DNA of 39,218 nucleotides from Sphaerobacter sp. (GCA_029961075.1 JASBVL010000003.1:1-39218), one strand, 5' to 3'; shown: positions 9,064 through 17,909, numbered from the stretch's first letter. Notes: generated by a model from the sequence alone, not told the origin. Translations and numbers: made by a program.

Positions 9064-10788
9064 CTACCAGCCGGCGGCGTAGGCTTCCGCGCGGGCATCG
9101 GCCCCGGCGGTCAGCGTCCCCTGGTCGTGATCGACCAGGATGGCGCAGACGTTCCCCGTCACCCGCGTCCACTCCGGCCACAGCTCGATCTGATGGCCGC
9201 GCTCGCGCAGGTCCTCGATCACCGCCGCGAGCACGCGGGCCTCGACCATGACCGCACCGGGGCGATAGGTGTGGGGCCAGAACGACTCCGGGTAGTTGAA
9301 GGTGCCGAAGCGCGGCTGCTCGATCGCCTCCTGCGGGTCCATGCCGAACTCGACGATGTTGAGGAACACCTGGAGCATCGCCTGCGGCTGCATGTCCGCG
9401 CCCGGTGTGCCGAACGGCATCAGCAGCCGGCCGTCCCGGAACGCCATCGCCGGGTTCGGCGTGAGCCGCGGGCGCTTGCCCGGCGCCAGCGCCGACGGGT
9501 GGCCGGGGATCAGCCAGCTCTGCGACCCGCGCCCGGAGCAGAGCAGCCCGAGCCCGGGCACGATCGGCGTGCTGCCGATCCCGTCGCTCGGCGTGGCCGA
9601 GAAGGCGTTGCCCTCCTCGTCGACCACGCAGACGTAGCTCGTGTCCGGCTGGAGCGGTACGCGCGCGTCCGCCGCCGCGGGGGTGGTCCCGCCGGCCGGC
9701 ACCCCCGACGGCGGCATCTCGGTGAAGGCGCGCCGCGGGTCGATGCGCGCCCGCTGCCGCGCCGCGTACTCCTTGGAGAGCAGCGTCGCGAGCGGCACGT
9801 CGACGAACTTCGGGTCGCCGTAGTGCGCCTCCCGGTCGGCAAAGGCCAGGTCGAGCGCCGCGAGCACGGTATGCACGTAGTCGGCCGAGTTGTGCCCCAT
9901 CGCGGCCAGGTCGTAGCCCTCCAGGATGTTCAGCGTCTGCGGGATGACCGGTCCCTGCGACCAGGGACCGCAGGCGAAGACGTCGATGCCGCGATAGCTG
10001 GTGTGGATTGGATCCTCCACGTCGACGTGGAAGTCCGCCAGGTCCGCCTCGGTGATGAAGCCGCCCTCACGGCTGATGAACGCGGCGATCTCCTTGCCGA
10101 TGTCGCCCCGGTAGAAGAAATCGCGCGCGGCCTCGATGCCGGCCACGCGCCTCCGGCCCGCGGCCGCTCGCTCGGCGTCGACCATGCGCCGGAACGTGCG
10201 GGCCAGCTCCGGCTGCCGCAGCACGCTGCCGACGGCCGGCGGCTTGCCGCCCGGCAGGAAGATGGCGGCGCTCGAGGGCCACTGCGCGATGACGTCGGCC
10301 TCCTTGGCGATGTTGCGGTGCAGCGACGGGTAGACCGGGAAGCCGCCCTCGCACAGCTCGATCGCCGGCTGCACGACCTCGGCGAAGGAGAGCCGGCCGT
10401 AGCGCGCCAGCGCCGTGAGCCAGGCGTCCGGCGCACCCGGGACGACCGAGCGCCGCACGCCGACGGGGATCTCCCCTCGCTCGTGCTCCAGGTAGAACTC
10501 GAGGCTTGCGCCCCGCCCCCAGCAGCCGAGCCCGGTGATGACCTTCAGCTCGTCGGTGGCGCGGTGGTAGACCATGATCGGCGCCACGCCGCCGAAGCTG
10601 GTCAGGTCCGGCAGCAGTACGTTGAGGCAGATGCCGGCCGCCACCCCCGCGTCGATCGCGTTGCCGCCCCGGGCCAGGATGCGCAGCGCGGCGGTGGTCG
10701 CCAGGTAGTGCCCGGATGCGGCGGCGTAGTGTCGCGCCTGGATCGGCGGACGATGCGACGTGCGCCGGAGCGGCGTACCAGCAGTCAT
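9064..10788 (-). CDS. ggt: Gamma-glutamyltransferase family protein
   Basis: A 574-residue Ntn-hydrolase of the gamma-glutamyltranspeptidase family, made as one chain and self-cleaved. The predicted cleavage site and nucleophile are in DTSYVCVVD (Thr383), followed by the glycine-rich loop of the small subunit (GTPGADMQPQAMLQV). The N-terminal GGNAIDAGVAA and TSFGGVAPI match the large subunit. Known members hydrolyse or transfer gamma-glutamyl groups; some hydrolyse other amides, and DTS replaces the more usual TTH here. No signal peptide is seen from the ATG at 10788, which has GAGGGGG upstream, so it may be cytoplasmic. It appears to be transcribed alone. Confidence 0.9.
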   Translation of the reverse strand: MTAGTPLRRTSHRPPIQARHYAAASGHYLATTAALRILARGGNAIDAGVAAGICLNVLLPDLTSFGGVAPIMVYHRATDELKVITGLGCWGRGASLEFYLEHERGEIPVGVRRSVVPGAPDAWLTALARYGRLSFAEVVQPAIELCEGGFPVYPSLHRNIAKEADVIAQWPSSAAIFLPGGKPPAVGSVLRQPELARTFRRMVDAERAAAGRRRVAGIEAARDFFYRGDIGKEIAAFISREGGFITEADLADFHVDVEDPIHTSYRGIDVFACGPWSQGPVIPQTLNILEGYDLAAMGHNSADYVHTVLAALDLAFADREAHYGDPKFVDVPLATLLSKEYAARQRARIDPRRAFTEMPPSGVPAGGTTPAAADARVPLQPDTSYVCVVDEEGNAFSATPSDGIGSTPIVPGLGLLCSGRGSQSWLIPGHPSALAPGKRPRLTPNPAMAFRDGRLLMPFGTPGADMQPQAMLQVFLNIVEFGMDPQEAIEQPRFGTFNYPESFWPHTYRPGAVMVEARVLAAVIEDLRERGHQIELWPEWTRVTGNVCAILVDHDQGTLTAGADARAEAYAAGW

Positions 10789-11209
10789 CCTCGGCCCCCT
10801 CTCGTTGGATGCGTCCCACGCTCCGGGGTCAACATGCCGCCCCGGGGCAGCACCGGCCACCACGCCAGACGCCGGCGCCGCTCGGTGCAGCTCCTCGGCA
10901 GGTGTACCCTCCACGCTCGGCGCATAGTATCGCGCCTATTGCCCGCAGCGCGAACCAACGCGTGGCCCGTCGCCACGCGGCGGTGCAGCACGGGCCGAGG
11001 TTCACCGGAGTGCCGGCGGGCTCGGTGTGGATGACGGCTGATATCGGGAGCGTGACGGCAAGGATCGCGGAGCTGCACACGGAGCGCCGGGACCGTGATG
11101 GCGATGCGTCGGAGCCGGGCCGGACGCGGCGGCCAGCCACCTGTGTTATGACGAACACCGCCGCGATCGTCCCGCCGGGGCCCGGCGCCGCTCGTGCGTC
11201 GTGCCTCGG
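10789..11209. other. 421-base intergenic region upstream of ggt
   Basis: No convincing gene is found here; the short open frames have no ribosome site and unlikely composition. The only signal is TACTAT on the - strand at 10924-10929, a possible -10 for ggt about 135 bases from its start, without a clear -35. Confidence 0.4.
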
Positions 11210-11593
11210 TTAGGAGCGCGCCTGGACGGCCTGCAGTTGCGCGACGTTCGCCTCGGAGTCGCCCTCGGCGCCCAGCAGCACCAGCATCACCGCCTCCGGA
11301 TCGGCGTCGGCAACCGCCTCGGCGGCATCATGCACGTAGCGGTCATCGCCCCAGCCCTCGGGCTGATCCGGCTGGTAGGTCTCGCACAGCCAACTGCGAC
11401 TGGCGATGGCGTTGCTGCCCAGCTTGCGGCGCGGCCGCTCCACGCAACGGTCGATCCGCCCGCTCGCGTGCAGCGTGAACACCTCGACCACGCGCCGGCC
11501 CTCGTGCCGGCCCTTGGCCAGGATCGCCTCGCCGGTCGCTGCGTCGATCTCCTCCGCGGCTGTGCCCCGGGCTGTCTTGAGATAGTACCTCAC
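11210..11593 (-). CDS. Hypothetical protein, 127 aa
   Basis: I do not recognise this family. The product begins VRYYLKTARG and is mixed alpha/beta in character, with a basic stretch VERPRRKLG, single cysteines at VERP (preceding) and SWLCETY, and an acidic, alanine-rich C-terminal half (HDAAEAVADADPEAVM). There is no signal peptide or membrane segment. The start is the GTG at 11593, seven bases after GGAGG; another GTG one codon earlier is only four bases away from that site. Codon use resembles the neighbours and the ribosome site is strong, so it is probably real. It stands alone between ggt and the glycosyltransferase operon. Confidence 0.6.
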   Translation of the reverse strand: MRYYLKTARGTAAEEIDAATGEAILAKGRHEGRRVVEVFTLHASGRIDRCVERPRRKLGSNAIASRSWLCETYQPDQPEGWGDDRYVHDAAEAVADADPEAVMLVLLGAEGDSEANVAQLQAVQARS

Positions 11594-11972
11594 CACTGTA
11601 CCTCCGACTGCGGCGCGGTGCCCCCGCGCGGGGTCGTGATTGCGCGTTACCTCATCACATCCCTCATCACCGCTTAGTGTACTACGAGGGGCGCACCCCC
11701 ACAGGCCGCGCGCCCGCCAGCCTGTTCCGTGTGCCGTACCTCCGGTAAGGGCGGGCCCTTGTGTCCGCTCGGCGCCTCGCATGTCCCACGCGGGCGACTC
11801 CATCCGGGCCAGGCCCCGCCCCTTTCCGGCGCGCGTCCTCCGGTAGGGGAGGGCCTTGTGCCCTCCCGCATTCGATTCGGGCGGCACTCCGTTCGACAAG
11901 CCCCGCCCCTGCCGGTGGCAGGCTTCGGAAGTGGTCGGTCGGGACACGCCGCAGCCCAACCTCGCCACCCAC
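11594..11972. other. 379-base intergenic region with degenerate repeats
   Basis: This gap lies between the end of the glycosyltransferase operon and the 127-aa gene, both on the - strand. No gene is supported in it. Most of it is two degenerate direct repeat units described separately. A promoter for the 127-aa gene must lie here, but I see no clear one. Confidence 0.5.
11739..11915. repeat. Two tandem degenerate repeat units with a hairpin
   Basis: Two units (about 11739-11829 and 11837-11915) each begin CCTCCGGTA, continue with GGG-rich sequence and CCTTGTG, and end in CCCCGCCCCT. In the second unit GGGAGGGC (11847-11854) and GCCCTCCC (11860-11867) form a perfect 8-bp stem around CTTGT; in the first unit the stem is eroded. 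A similar string (GGAGGGCCGTGTGCCC) occurs at about 18721-18736, suggesting an interspersed palindromic family in intergenic DNA. Confidence 0.5.
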
Positions 11973-13151
11973 TCAGGTCCGGGATCCCTTCCCCAGCAGG
12001 GACGCGTAGAGCGCCGCATGCTCCGCCGCGATGCGGGACCAGTCGAACGCGCGGGCGGCCGCCCGCGCCCCCTCGCGCAGTCTCGCCCGCAGCTCCGGCC
12101 GCGCCAGCAGCCGGTCGAGGGCACCCGCCAGGGCGTCGACGTCCCACGGCGGCACCAGCCAGACGCTGTCGCCGTCGACCAGCGGGTCGAGCGCGTCGCC
12201 GGGCACGGGCGCCGTCGTCACCACCGGCGCACCCGCGCGCACCGCGGCGATCAGCGTGCCGTTGCGCAGGCTGGCACCCTGCCGGAAGGGAAGCGCGACC
12301 ACGTCGAGCGCGGCCAACGCCTCGGCCGCATCCTGCGGCGCCAGGTGCCCGGTCACCGTCGCCGGCACCGGGCTGCGCGCCAGGCGCGCGCGGAGCTCGC
12401 GGTGGTAGGCCGCGTTCGCGGCATCGGTGTCGCTGAGCGCCCCGCCGATGATCACCAGGCGCGGCCGATGCTGCGGCAGCCGCTCGAGCGCATCCAGCAG
12501 CAGCTCCACGCCCTTGTCCCGCGTCAGGAAGCCGAAGAAGCCGACGGCGCACTCACCCGGGGCGACCCCGAGCCGCGCCCGCACCGCGACCGGATCGACC
12601 GCGCCGACGTCCGGCAGGTTGCTCCCGATCAGGATGAGGGCGGTGCGCGCGGCAACGCCCGGCCAGCGCGCCAGGCAGCCGCGGTCGAGCGCGTTCGTCG
12701 CGATCACGGCCGCCGCACCGGACGCCAGCAGGCGGTTCGCCCACTCCCGGGCACGCCCGGCCTTGGGGAAGAGGTACGGGACCCGCAGATCGTGGAAGGT
12801 CACCAGGACCGGCACCTGGGGCAGCCAGCGGCGGAGGACGTGAGGCAGCAGGTTCACCACCGGGTGCATCGCAAAGGCCCCGGTCTGGTACTGGATGTGG
12901 ACCAGATCGGCCCCCGTCGCCAGGACGGCGCGCCGCACCACGCGCGCAGCCGCCCATCCCCAGCGGTCGATCCAGGGCAGGACGCGCGGGTCGGGATTTG
13001 TTGCGGCCGCGTGCGCCGTGAGGATCGACGCCTGCCAGCCGGCCTCGGCCAGCGCCGCGACCAGTCGGGCGGTGTAGTCCCCAATCCCGCCCCGCATCGG
13101 CGGATACTCGCCGCTCACAACGAGCACGCGCCGCTGGCCCGCGCCCGTCAC
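11973..13151 (-). CDS. Glycosyltransferase family 4
   Basis: A 392-residue GT-B enzyme of the GT4 type. The N-terminal donor/acceptor half opens with VLVVSGEYPPMRGGIGDYT, a glycine-rich loop typical of the family. The second half has VGFFGFLTRDKGVELLLDAL and the region LPFRQGASLRNGTLIAAVRAGAPVV, which stands where the donor-sugar E-x7-E motif usually lies; the two glutamates are not conserved. It should transfer a sugar from a nucleotide donor at the cytoplasmic face during cell-surface glycan synthesis. The GTG start overlaps the stop of the upstream bifunctional glycosyltransferase by four bases. It is the last gene of a three-gene operon. Confidence 0.88.
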   Translation of the reverse strand: MTGAGQRRVLVVSGEYPPMRGGIGDYTARLVAALAEAGWQASILTAHAAATNPDPRVLPWIDRWGWAAARVVRRAVLATGADLVHIQYQTGAFAMHPVVNLLPHVLRRWLPQVPVLVTFHDLRVPYLFPKAGRAREWANRLLASGAAAVIATNALDRGCLARWPGVAARTALILIGSNLPDVGAVDPVAVRARLGVAPGECAVGFFGFLTRDKGVELLLDALERLPQHRPRLVIIGGALSDTDAANAAYHRELRARLARSPVPATVTGHLAPQDAAEALAALDVVALPFRQGASLRNGTLIAAVRAGAPVVTTAPVPGDALDPLVDGDSVWLVPPWDVDALAGALDRLLARPELRARLREGARAAARAFDWSRIAAEHAALYASLLGKGSRT

Positions 13152-14914
13152 GACGGTCGCCTCCCCGGGCGCAGGCCGCTGCGGAGCGCGCGCAGGTAGA
13201 GCGCCACTCGCTCTCGCCGCAGCGTCGGCTTGTGTCCGGCGAGCCCCTTGGCCCCCTCGATCCCCACCCGCAGCAGGTAGCTGGCGAGCAGGAAGGCGCG
13301 GAGCGCCTGGGCCGCGGTGCGCCCGTGCAGGCGCTCGAACAGAAGGACCTTCGAGGTGTCAAAGGCGACCTGCCGCGTGGGGAGATCCTGGCTGCTGCTC
13401 GCCCCCTCCAGGTGCGTCACCGCCGCCGCCGGGACGTACATGATCTTCCACCCGGCGGCGCGGATGCGGTGGCACCACTCCACCTCTTCCGAGTACATGA
13501 AGAAGCGCTCGTCGAGCAGGCCGGCCTGCTCGATCGCCTCCCGGCGCGCCACCAGGCACACCCCGACGAGCCAATCGACCTCCTGCTCGGTGTCATCGTC
13601 GCGGTCGGCGACGTAGTAGCGCCGGAGCACCCGATTGCGCTTCCAGTAGTCCTGGACGATGGTGCTCTCCAGGAAGCCCGTCGCCAGCGTCGGGAAGCGG
13701 CGCCGCGTCGGCTGCGTCGTGCCGTCGGGGCGATAGACCCGCGGCCCCGCCACGCCGACCTCCGGGTGGTCCTCCAGGTAGCGGGCCAGCACCCCGAGCG
13801 CATCGCCGATGACCGTCGTATCCGGGTTGAGCAGGGCGATGGCGCGGCCGCGTGCCAGCCGGATGCCCACGTTGCAGCCCGCGGCGAAGCCGAGGTTGGC
13901 GCCCGTCTCGACCACCCGCACCCAGGGGAAGCGGCGCCGCACCGCCTCGGCCGTACCGTCGGCGGAGGCGTTGTCCACGACGATGACCTCCGCCCGGTGC
14001 GCGTGCGCGGCGAACGCCGCCTCGATCGAGGTGAGACAGTTCAGCAGGTGATCGCGCACGTTGTAGCTGACGATCACCACGCTGAGGTCCAACTCCGGGA
14101 GCGGCAGGGCGATCGGCGCCTCCGGCGGCGCCAGTGCCGGCGCCGGCTCGTTTACCCAGAGCCAGGTGCGCAGCTCGAACCAGGCCAGGATCGCGGCCAG
14201 GGCCAGGCCGAGCGGCCCATCCCGGTAGCCCCGCAGGCTGACCAGCCGTCGGACCAGCTCCCGCGCCGGCTGCCCGACATAGGTACGCAGCCGCGGCCGG
14301 CAGCCGGCCGCCCGCAGCGACGCCGCCCGCATCCGAGCGTAGCGCCGCTGCTTCGTCCAGAACTCGCGCAGCGAATCGTAGTTCAGGTGCAGCAGCGGCT
14401 CCGCCAGCCACCCGGCCGCGCCGTCCAGGTCGACCACCTCGTGGACCTCGCGTCCCGCCCGGTACCGCGCCCGCTCGCGCCGCAGCAGGCGGAGCTGGTG
14501 GTCCGGCCACCAGCCGCCGCCCCGCAGCTCTCGGCCGCAGATCCAGTTGCGCCGTGGCACCCAGTAGCCGGCCACCTCCGGGGGCGCCTCGCGCACGGTG
14601 GCGATGATCTCGGCCGCGAGTGCCGGCGTCAGCCGCTCGTCGGCGTCGAGGAAGAGCACCCACGGCCGGTCGACCATGCGGAGCGCCGCCTGGCGCTGGC
14701 TCGCATAGCCGTCGAACGGGCGCACGGCGACCCGCGCCCCGAAGCGGCGCGCGATCGCCACCGTCTGGTCGGTGCTCTCCGAGTCGAGCACGAAGAGCAG
14801 CGCGCCCGCCGCGACGAGCGCCTCCACGCTCGCCAGACAGTCCGGCAGGTGGCGCTCCTCGTCGCGGGTCAGCACGACCACCGCGAGCGGCAGTGCCCCG
14901 TTCCCCTCAGACAT
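13148..14914 (-). CDS. Fusion of two GT2 glycosyltransferases
   Basis: A 588-residue protein made of two complete GT2 domains. The first (about 1-265) resembles WaaE/KdtX-type enzymes: VVLTRDEERHLPDCLASVE, DSESTDQT, then FLDADERL as the metal-binding DxD. The second (about 277-560) resembles rhamnosyltransferase-type GT2: SVVIVSYNVRDHLLNCL, VVDNASADGT, LLNPDTTV and FFMYSEEVEWCHRIRAAGW. The two parts normally occur as separate proteins; here one chain probably adds two successive sugars to a surface glycan or lipid carrier at the membrane face. Its ATG overlaps the upstream GT2 gene by eight bases and its stop overlaps the GT4 gene by four, so all three are co-translated. Confidence 0.88.
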   Translation of the reverse strand: MSEGNGALPLAVVVLTRDEERHLPDCLASVEALVAAGALLFVLDSESTDQTVAIARRFGARVAVRPFDGYASQRQAALRMVDRPWVLFLDADERLTPALAAEIIATVREAPPEVAGYWVPRRNWICGRELRGGGWWPDHQLRLLRRERARYRAGREVHEVVDLDGAAGWLAEPLLHLNYDSLREFWTKQRRYARMRAASLRAAGCRPRLRTYVGQPARELVRRLVSLRGYRDGPLGLALAAILAWFELRTWLWVNEPAPALAPPEAPIALPLPELDLSVVIVSYNVRDHLLNCLTSIEAAFAAHAHRAEVIVVDNASADGTAEAVRRRFPWVRVVETGANLGFAAGCNVGIRLARGRAIALLNPDTTVIGDALGVLARYLEDHPEVGVAGPRVYRPDGTTQPTRRRFPTLATGFLESTIVQDYWKRNRVLRRYYVADRDDDTEQEVDWLVGVCLVARREAIEQAGLLDERFFMYSEEVEWCHRIRAAGWKIMYVPAAAVTHLEGASSSQDLPTRQVAFDTSKVLLFERLHGRTAAQALRAFLLASYLLRVGIEGAKGLAGHKPTLRRERVALYLRALRSGLRPGRRPS

Positions 14915-15833
14915 CGGCGGCCCCCGCCCCGGCGTAGACGGCCGCGACCTCGCGCAGCAGCGCCGCGCGTTCGCGGCCGCGGCGCGCCTCCACGGCGGCC
15001 GCCGCCCGTGCCGCGGCCGCCGCGACGCGCAGGAACCAGGGTGCGTGGTAGCGGCGGTAGTAGCGCGCCCGGCTCCGGTGCAACTGGCGCAGCATCGCCT
15101 CCGGCATCTGCCCCGTGCTCTGACCGCCGTGGTGGATCACCCGCGCGGCGGGCGCCGTCACGATGGTCCAGCCCGCCGCCGCGATCCGGCGGCACCAGTC
15201 GATCTCCTCGCTGTAGAGGAAGTAGCCCTCGTCGAAGCCACCGACCTCGTCGACCACCGCCCGGCGCACCAGCATGCAGGCGCCCAGCGGGTGGTCGATG
15301 GCCACCGGGCTCAGCCCGTCGCCGGGGGCGACCCGCCCGTTGAGCCGCGAGGCCACGAGGCGCGGGTGCAGCGGGAAGAGGTCGATCAGCAACTGGGCCA
15401 GCCCTGGGAAACGATACCCTGCCGACTGGAGCGAGCCGTCCGGGTTCAGCAGCAGCGCGCCGGCCATGCCCACGTGCGGCGCCGCGTGCAGGGCGAGCCA
15501 GAGGGCGCGCAGCGCACCCGGGAGCAGCTCCGTATCGGGGTTCAGCAGCAAGACCGCCGCGCCGCGGGCGCGCGCCAGCGCCAGGTTGTTCGCCGCCGCG
15601 AAGCCGCGATTCGCCTCCAGCGCCAGGAGCGACACCGCCGGGAACCGCTCGCGCACCAGCTCCGGTGTGCCGTCGGTCGACGCGTTGTCGACCACCATGA
15701 TCTCGCCCCGCAGCCCGCTGCGGTCCAGCTCCCGCTCGACCGACGCCAGGCAGCGCGCCAGCAGCTCGCGGGTGTTCCAGGAGACGATGATCGTGGTGAT
15801 GTCGATGTCGACGCCGCTCCCGGTCTCATCCAT
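14907..15833 (-). CDS. GT2 glycosyltransferase, rhamnosyltransferase-like
   Basis: A 308-residue single-domain GT2 closely similar in layout to the second half of its downstream neighbour: TTIIVSWNTRELLARCLASVE, VVDNASTDGT, LLNPDTEL (metal-binding acidic motif) and YFLYSEEIDWCRRIAAAGW. The C-terminal 50 residues are basic and alanine-rich and may hold the enzyme to the membrane. The sugar and acceptor cannot be read. The ATG at 15833 is the first good start in the frame, although its ribosome site is weak (AGCAGG). It is the first gene of the operon; the resemblance to the downstream C-terminal domain suggests an old duplication. Confidence 0.88.
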   Translation of the reverse strand: MDETGSGVDIDITTIIVSWNTRELLARCLASVERELDRSGLRGEIMVVDNASTDGTPELVRERFPAVSLLALEANRGFAAANNLALARARGAAVLLLNPDTELLPGALRALWLALHAAPHVGMAGALLLNPDGSLQSAGYRFPGLAQLLIDLFPLHPRLVASRLNGRVAPGDGLSPVAIDHPLGACMLVRRAVVDEVGGFDEGYFLYSEEIDWCRRIAAAGWTIVTAPAARVIHHGGQSTGQMPEAMLRQLHRSRARYYRRYHAPWFLRVAAAAARAAAAVEARRGRERAALLREVAAVYAGAGAADV

Positions 15834-15908
15834 ACCTGCTGTCTCTCGCTCTCCCTGATGACCGACCCCGCACCCGCGGCCCCGGGCTGGCTCCCTCGTC
15901 GCCGCGCA

Positions 15909-15917
15909 TGCTAGACT
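15909..15917 (+). promoter_or_regulatory. Extended -10 promoter of the NERD-like gene
   Basis: TGCTAGACT, 69 bases before the chosen ATG. An ATG at 15908 overlaps this element and therefore cannot be the real start if the promoter is right. Confidence 0.5.
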
Positions 15918-15985
15918 CGCGCAGAAGGGGTCGCATCGGCACGCCCCTTCGCAGCCGCCACGCGCGGGAAGGTGTGAGGTCGTCG

Positions 15986-16744
15986 ATGCGGCTCGTCGTC
16001 AACCACGGAGCGATCAAGCGCCAGCGGCGCCGAGCGCGCCTGATGGTCCTGGCCGGCCTCGTGGGCCTCTTCTCATCCTTCCCCCTGACGCTGCGCCCCC
16101 AACTGGTGTTGCTGGCCTACGCGGTCCTCATCGTCGGCTTCGTCCTTTTTAACACCGGCATGCAGCAGCTCAGCAAGTGGGGTCGCGGGCTGCGGCCCGA
16201 CGAGATCCTCAACCGGGAGCTGCGCCGGCTGAACGACCGCTATACGCTCATCCACTACCCGCAGGTCGGGGGAGTCCAGCTCGAGCACGTCCTCGTCTAT
16301 CCCGGTGGTCTGCTCGTCATCCTCACGCGGCAGGTCTACGGCGGCGTGCGCGTCGAGAACAATCGCTGGCGCCGCGTCGGCCGCCGCTGGCTGGCGCTAT
16401 TCAACCTGGCCGGCCCGCCGCTCGGCAACCCGACCGTGGAGTGCCAGCTCCACCAGAAGGCCCTGCGCGCCTACCTGGAGTCGGAGGGCCTCCCCGGCGC
16501 CGACTTGATCGACGGGATGATCGTCTTCGTCCACCCGCACGTCCAGCTCGAGGTCGTCTCCTCCGACCTCACCGTCGTCCGGGCCGATGAGCTCCTCGCC
16601 GCGGTGCGCAACCTCGGCACCGAGGTCGTGCTCCACACCAGGCAGCGCGAGGAGATCGTGGCCGCCCTTGCGCGCGGCGAGGATGTCGAGGGGCCCGTCT
16701 CACTGCCGAGCCGCGACCCGAGCCCCGGACGCGCGCGGGTATAA
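15986..16744 (+). CDS. Membrane-anchored NERD-like protein
   Basis: A 252-residue protein with a basic N-terminus (KRQRRRAR), two membrane segments (about 17-35 and 38-57) and a cytoplasmic domain that follows the nuclease-related NERD pattern: the VQLEHVLVYPGGLLVILTRQVYGGV region (split about 98-121) aligns with the NERD core. The usual acidic and lysine residues of that core (D-hvvv, IExK) read E, L and R here, so a nuclease activity is doubtful. The ATG at 15986 is chosen because it follows GAGGT and lies downstream of the -10 element. Its TAA stop is part of the TATAAT that probably drives holB. Function unknown. Confidence 0.6.
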   Translation: MRLVVNHGAIKRQRRRARLMVLAGLVGLFSSFPLTLRPQLVLLAYAVLIVGFVLFNTGMQQLSKWGRGLRPDEILNRELRRLNDRYTLIHYPQVGGVQLEHVLVYPGGLLVILTRQVYGGVRVENNRWRRVGRRWLALFNLAGPPLGNPTVECQLHQKALRAYLESEGLPGADLIDGMIVFVHPHVQLEVVSSDLTVVRADELLAAVRNLGTEVVLHTRQREEIVAALARGEDVEGPVSLPSRDPSPGRARV

Positions 16745-16745
16745 T
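16740..16745 (+). promoter_or_regulatory. TATAAT -10 element before holB, overlapping a stop codon
   Basis: A perfect TATAAT in which the middle TAA is the stop codon of the upstream NERD-like gene. It lies 88 bases before the TTG start of holB. No clear -35 is seen. Confidence 0.45.
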
Positions 16746-16832
16746 CCCACGACAGCGACAGTGCCCGCCTCACCGGCCGCGTCGAGCGCCCGCGCCCGAC
16801 CGGCCGGACGGCGCCACAGGAGGAATCTCCCG

Positions 16833-17909
16833 TTGACGGCCGCGGATCCCGCACCGGCTGAGGCACATTCCGGGACGACCACCCACCCCTGGCCGATCGT
16901 CGGCCATGCGGTCGCCGTCGACCTGTTGGCCCGCGCGACCCGGACCGGCCAGGTGGCGCACGCCTACCTGATCACCGGGCCGGAGGGCATCGGCCGCTTC
17001 ACCCTGGCGCGCACCGTCGCCCAGGCGCTCCTGTGCGCGGCCGCGCCCGAGCGGCGCCCCTGCGGCGACTGCTCGGCCTGCCAGCGCGTCGCCCGGGGCG
17101 TCCACCCCGATGTCTCCGTCATCAGTCGGGAAACCCAGGCCGCCAGCGAGGAGCGCGGCGACGCGAAGCACACCCGCATCTCGATCGAGACGATCCGGAA
17201 CCTGCGCGCCACCATCGCGTTGCGGCCGATGGAGGGGCGCTGGCGCGTCGCCATCATCACCGAGAGCGAGCGTCTGTCCCGCGACGCCTTCGATGCCCTG
17301 CTCAAGACGCTCGAGGAGCCGCCCCCCTTCGTCGTCCTGCTCCTCATCGCGACCGAGGCCGAGGCGCTGCCGGACACGATCCGCTCCCGCTGCCAGCCGG
17401 TGCCGCTGGAGCCGCTCAGCCGCTCCGCCGTGGCCGCCGAGCTGACGCGGCGCGGCGTGCCGGCCGCGCAGGCCACCACCATCGCCAGCCTGACGCGCGG
17501 CCGCATCGGCCACGCGCTCGCGCTCGCCGCGGACCCCGAGGCGCTCCAGGAGCAGAGCGCGGCGGTCCAGGCCGGGCTGGAGATGATCGAGAGCCCGCTG
17601 GCGGCACTCGCCGCCGCCCGGCGGCTCGCGGATGCCTACCGTCGCGGCCAGCGCGACGCGGTCGAGCGGCAGCTCGACCTCCTGCTCGGCCTCTGGCGGG
17701 ACCTCCTCCTGCTGGCGGGCGGCTGCGACGAGGCGATGGTGAACGCCGACCAGCGGGACCGCCTCGCGGCCCTGGCGCGCTCGTGGTCCATCGCCGAGGT
17801 CCTCTGCGGCCTCACCGCCACCTACCAGGCCCTCGGCGACCTGGCGCTCAACGCCCAGCCGCGGCTGGTGCTGGATCATATGGTGATGCAATGGCCGCAA
17901 CCCCGCTAA
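16833..17909 (+). CDS. holB: DNA polymerase III subunit delta'
   Basis: A 358-residue AAA+ clamp-loader subunit. The P-loop reads GPEGIGRFT (49-57) with Arg55 in place of the ATP-binding Lys; delta' is known to be a non-hydrolysing stator, so this is expected. The zinc module has four cysteines (68, 77, 80, 83). LLKTLEEPP and the SRC motif (IRSRCQPVPLEPL) match the family. With DnaX and HolA it loads the sliding clamp. The start is the TTG at 16833, nine bases after AGGAGG; longer open frame upstream belongs to another gene. The PSP1-type gene overlaps its 3' end by 19 bases. Confidence 0.93.
   Translation: MTAADPAPAEAHSGTTTHPWPIVGHAVAVDLLARATRTGQVAHAYLITGPEGIGRFTLARTVAQALLCAAAPERRPCGDCSACQRVARGVHPDVSVISRETQAASEERGDAKHTRISIETIRNLRATIALRPMEGRWRVAIITESERLSRDAFDALLKTLEEPPPFVVLLLIATEAEALPDTIRSRCQPVPLEPLSRSAVAAELTRRGVPAAQATTIASLTRGRIGHALALAADPEALQEQSAAVQAGLEMIESPLAALAAARRLADAYRRGQRDAVERQLDLLLGLWRDLLLLAGGCDEAMVNADQRDRLAALARSWSIAEVLCGLTATYQALGDLALNAQPRLVLDHMVMQWPQPR

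Noticed and set aside
9127..11034. A 635-codon + strand open frame opposite ggt
   Set aside because: Shadow of the gamma-glutamyltransferase gene, with the same low-complexity composition and no ribosome site.
13232..15343. A 703-codon + strand open frame opposite the glycosyltransferases
   Set aside because: Antisense to three overlapping genes with clear GT motifs; composition is typical of a shadow frame.
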